Shown here: piece after piece, positions 14,703 through 15,172 of the stretch
Position numbering within the stretch: the first letter of the stretch is position 1
Layout: every line of letters starts with the position of its first letter
Assembly (NCBI GenBank): GCA_027026295.1
Contig: JALVOR010000161.1
Coordinates: 1 to 15,172 of the forward strand
Direction of reading: 5' to 3'
Length of the DNA stretch: 15,172 nt
Source: Anaerolineales bacterium
Lineage (GTDB): Bacteria > Chloroflexota > Anaerolineae > Anaerolineales > DRMV01
Position numbers and translations under genes: made by a program
Notes under the pieces: model-generated
The model's input: only the letters and a program-made list of their open reading frames with translations
What the model was told of the DNA's origin: nothing
Database searches by the model: none

Positions 14703-15172
14703 TTACGGCAACGGCTTCGCGGTGGCAGTCGGGGTGGGCGTCTGCGTGGGTGTGGGGGTGATGGTGGGCGTGGCGGTGATGGTCGGCGTGGGCGAAATCG
14801 TGGGCGTGGGGGTTTGCACGCCGCCGATGGTAAAAACGCGGTCAACCACCTCGCCAAAGCGCCCCAACAGCCCCAAATTTTGCTGGTTGTAAAACACCTG
14901 CAAAGCCGCGCCGTCGCCTGTGAGCAATTCCAGGCGGTTCTGCGCGGTGTAATTATAGGAAGCGCCAGGAATGACAATGCCCTGAAACGCAGTTTGCCCA
15001 TCAGCAACGATCCGCACCCAGGCGCGATGCTGGGCAACGAAATACACCTGAATGGGGGCGTTACTCTGCGGCGCCTGGGTAGGCTCTGTGCTGCTCGTGG
15101 GCTGGGCTTCCCCGCCGGCACCGGGCAGTGGCGGCGGGGAAGCCCAGCCCACGAGCAGCACAGAGCCTACCC
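14703..15172 (-). CDS. RodZ-like protein (DUF4115), 3' part only
   Basis: This is the C-terminal end of a gene whose 5' part lies beyond the right edge. The visible domain (VYFVAQHRAWVRIVADGQTA, GIVIPGASYNYTAQ, LLTGDGAALQVFYNQQ, GRFGEVVDRVFTIGG) is the DUF4115 domain at the C-terminus of RodZ, a membrane-anchored cell-shape protein that connects to MreB. It is followed by a low-complexity PTPTISPTPTITATPT-type tail of about 35 residues and preceded by a Pro/Gln/Ser-rich linker. The helix-turn-helix and membrane helix expected further upstream are not in the window. Bases 15132-15172 are the reverse complement of 15077-15117, so codons beyond about 15131 are probably not true coding sequence, and the apparent GTG start at 15161 is rejected. 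rimO follows 43 bases downstream. Confidence 0.8.
   Translation of the reverse strand, partial: VGSVLLVGWASPPPLPGAGGEAQPTSSTEPTQAPQSNAPIQVYFVAQHRAWVRIVADGQTAFQGIVIPGASYNYTAQNRLELLTGDGAALQVFYNQQNLGLLGRFGEVVDRVFTIGGVQTPTPTISPTPTITATPTITPTPTQTPTPTATAKPLP
15077..15172. repeat. 41-bp perfect inverted repeat at the right edge of the window
   Basis: Positions 15077-15117 are matched exactly by the reverse complement of 15132-15172, with a 14-base spacer that itself contains a CAC/GTG pair. The left arm is in-frame coding sequence of the RodZ-like gene. The right arm runs exactly to the last base. This is what a fold-back (snap-back) chimera or palindromic contig end would give. Confidence 0.85.

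Noticed and set aside
14703..14820. Pro-Thr repeat tail considered as a separate repeat element
   Set aside because: It is in-frame low-complexity coding sequence at the C-terminus of the RodZ-like protein, a style seen also in the lipoprotein linker at about 270-430.
13331..15121. rimO frame extended to 596 codons
   Set aside because: The extra 154 codons overlap the RodZ-like gene in another frame and read Arg/Pro/Ser-rich sequence. RimO proteins start at the MPTFLIASLGCSKN position, ATG 14659.

Overview
The window looks like a piece of a Chloroflexota genome, probably class Anaerolineae and probably uncultured. This is inferred from several signs seen together: GC-rich DNA; a Pro/Thr-rich lipoprotein; weak or missing Shine-Dalgarno sites at many starts; a RodZ-like (DUF4115) gene directly before rimO; an orphan PGM1-type ATP-grasp ligase; and intergenic spacers filled with degenerate repeats. 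No 16S rRNA or species marker is present, so the placement is tentative.

Layout. 1-3.95 kb, plus strand: a two-domain lipoprotein, then a membrane sensor histidine kinase and an OmpR/PhoB-type response regulator. A strong hairpin at 3967-4001 ends this block against a convergent SPW-repeat membrane protein (4041-4382, minus). 4.5-7.2 kb: a PGM1-like ATP-grasp ligase (5343-6974, plus) lies between two inverted copies of a ~180 bp MITE-like element, with 650 bp of gene-free, repeat-rich DNA upstream. 7.26-8.48 kb, minus: a polytopic membrane protein coupled by a TAATG overlap to a JAMM/MPN+ metalloprotease-like protein. 8.66-8.84 kb, plus: a complete tRNA-Ser(GGA) unit with promoter, tRNA and terminator. 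8.93-13.1 kb, minus: an operon-like run of a UDP-sugar dehydrogenase, a methyltransferase with a C-terminal zinc-ribbon, a YbaK-type deacylase homologue, and a membrane-anchored Ig-like/beta-propeller protein. 13.33-15.17 kb, minus: rimO preceded by the 3' part of a RodZ-like gene.

How the genes fit together. The kinase and regulator form a self-contained signalling pair, and the lipoprotein beside them could be an output or accessory. The 11.8-13.1 kb dehydrogenase would supply UDP-glucuronate-type sugars for the envelope. rimO and the tRNA belong to translation, as may the deacylase. The most unusual DNA-level features are: (i) the two MITE-like copies, in which a hairpin segment is inverted and 'perfected' in one copy relative to the other; (ii) a 41 bp perfect inverted repeat that ends exactly at the right edge, most simply a fold-back assembly or library artefact at a contig end; and (iii) a shared degenerate repeat module upstream of two unrelated transcription units. 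I see no convincing new defence or biosynthetic system. The orphan PGM1-like ligase is the gene whose biology is least explained.
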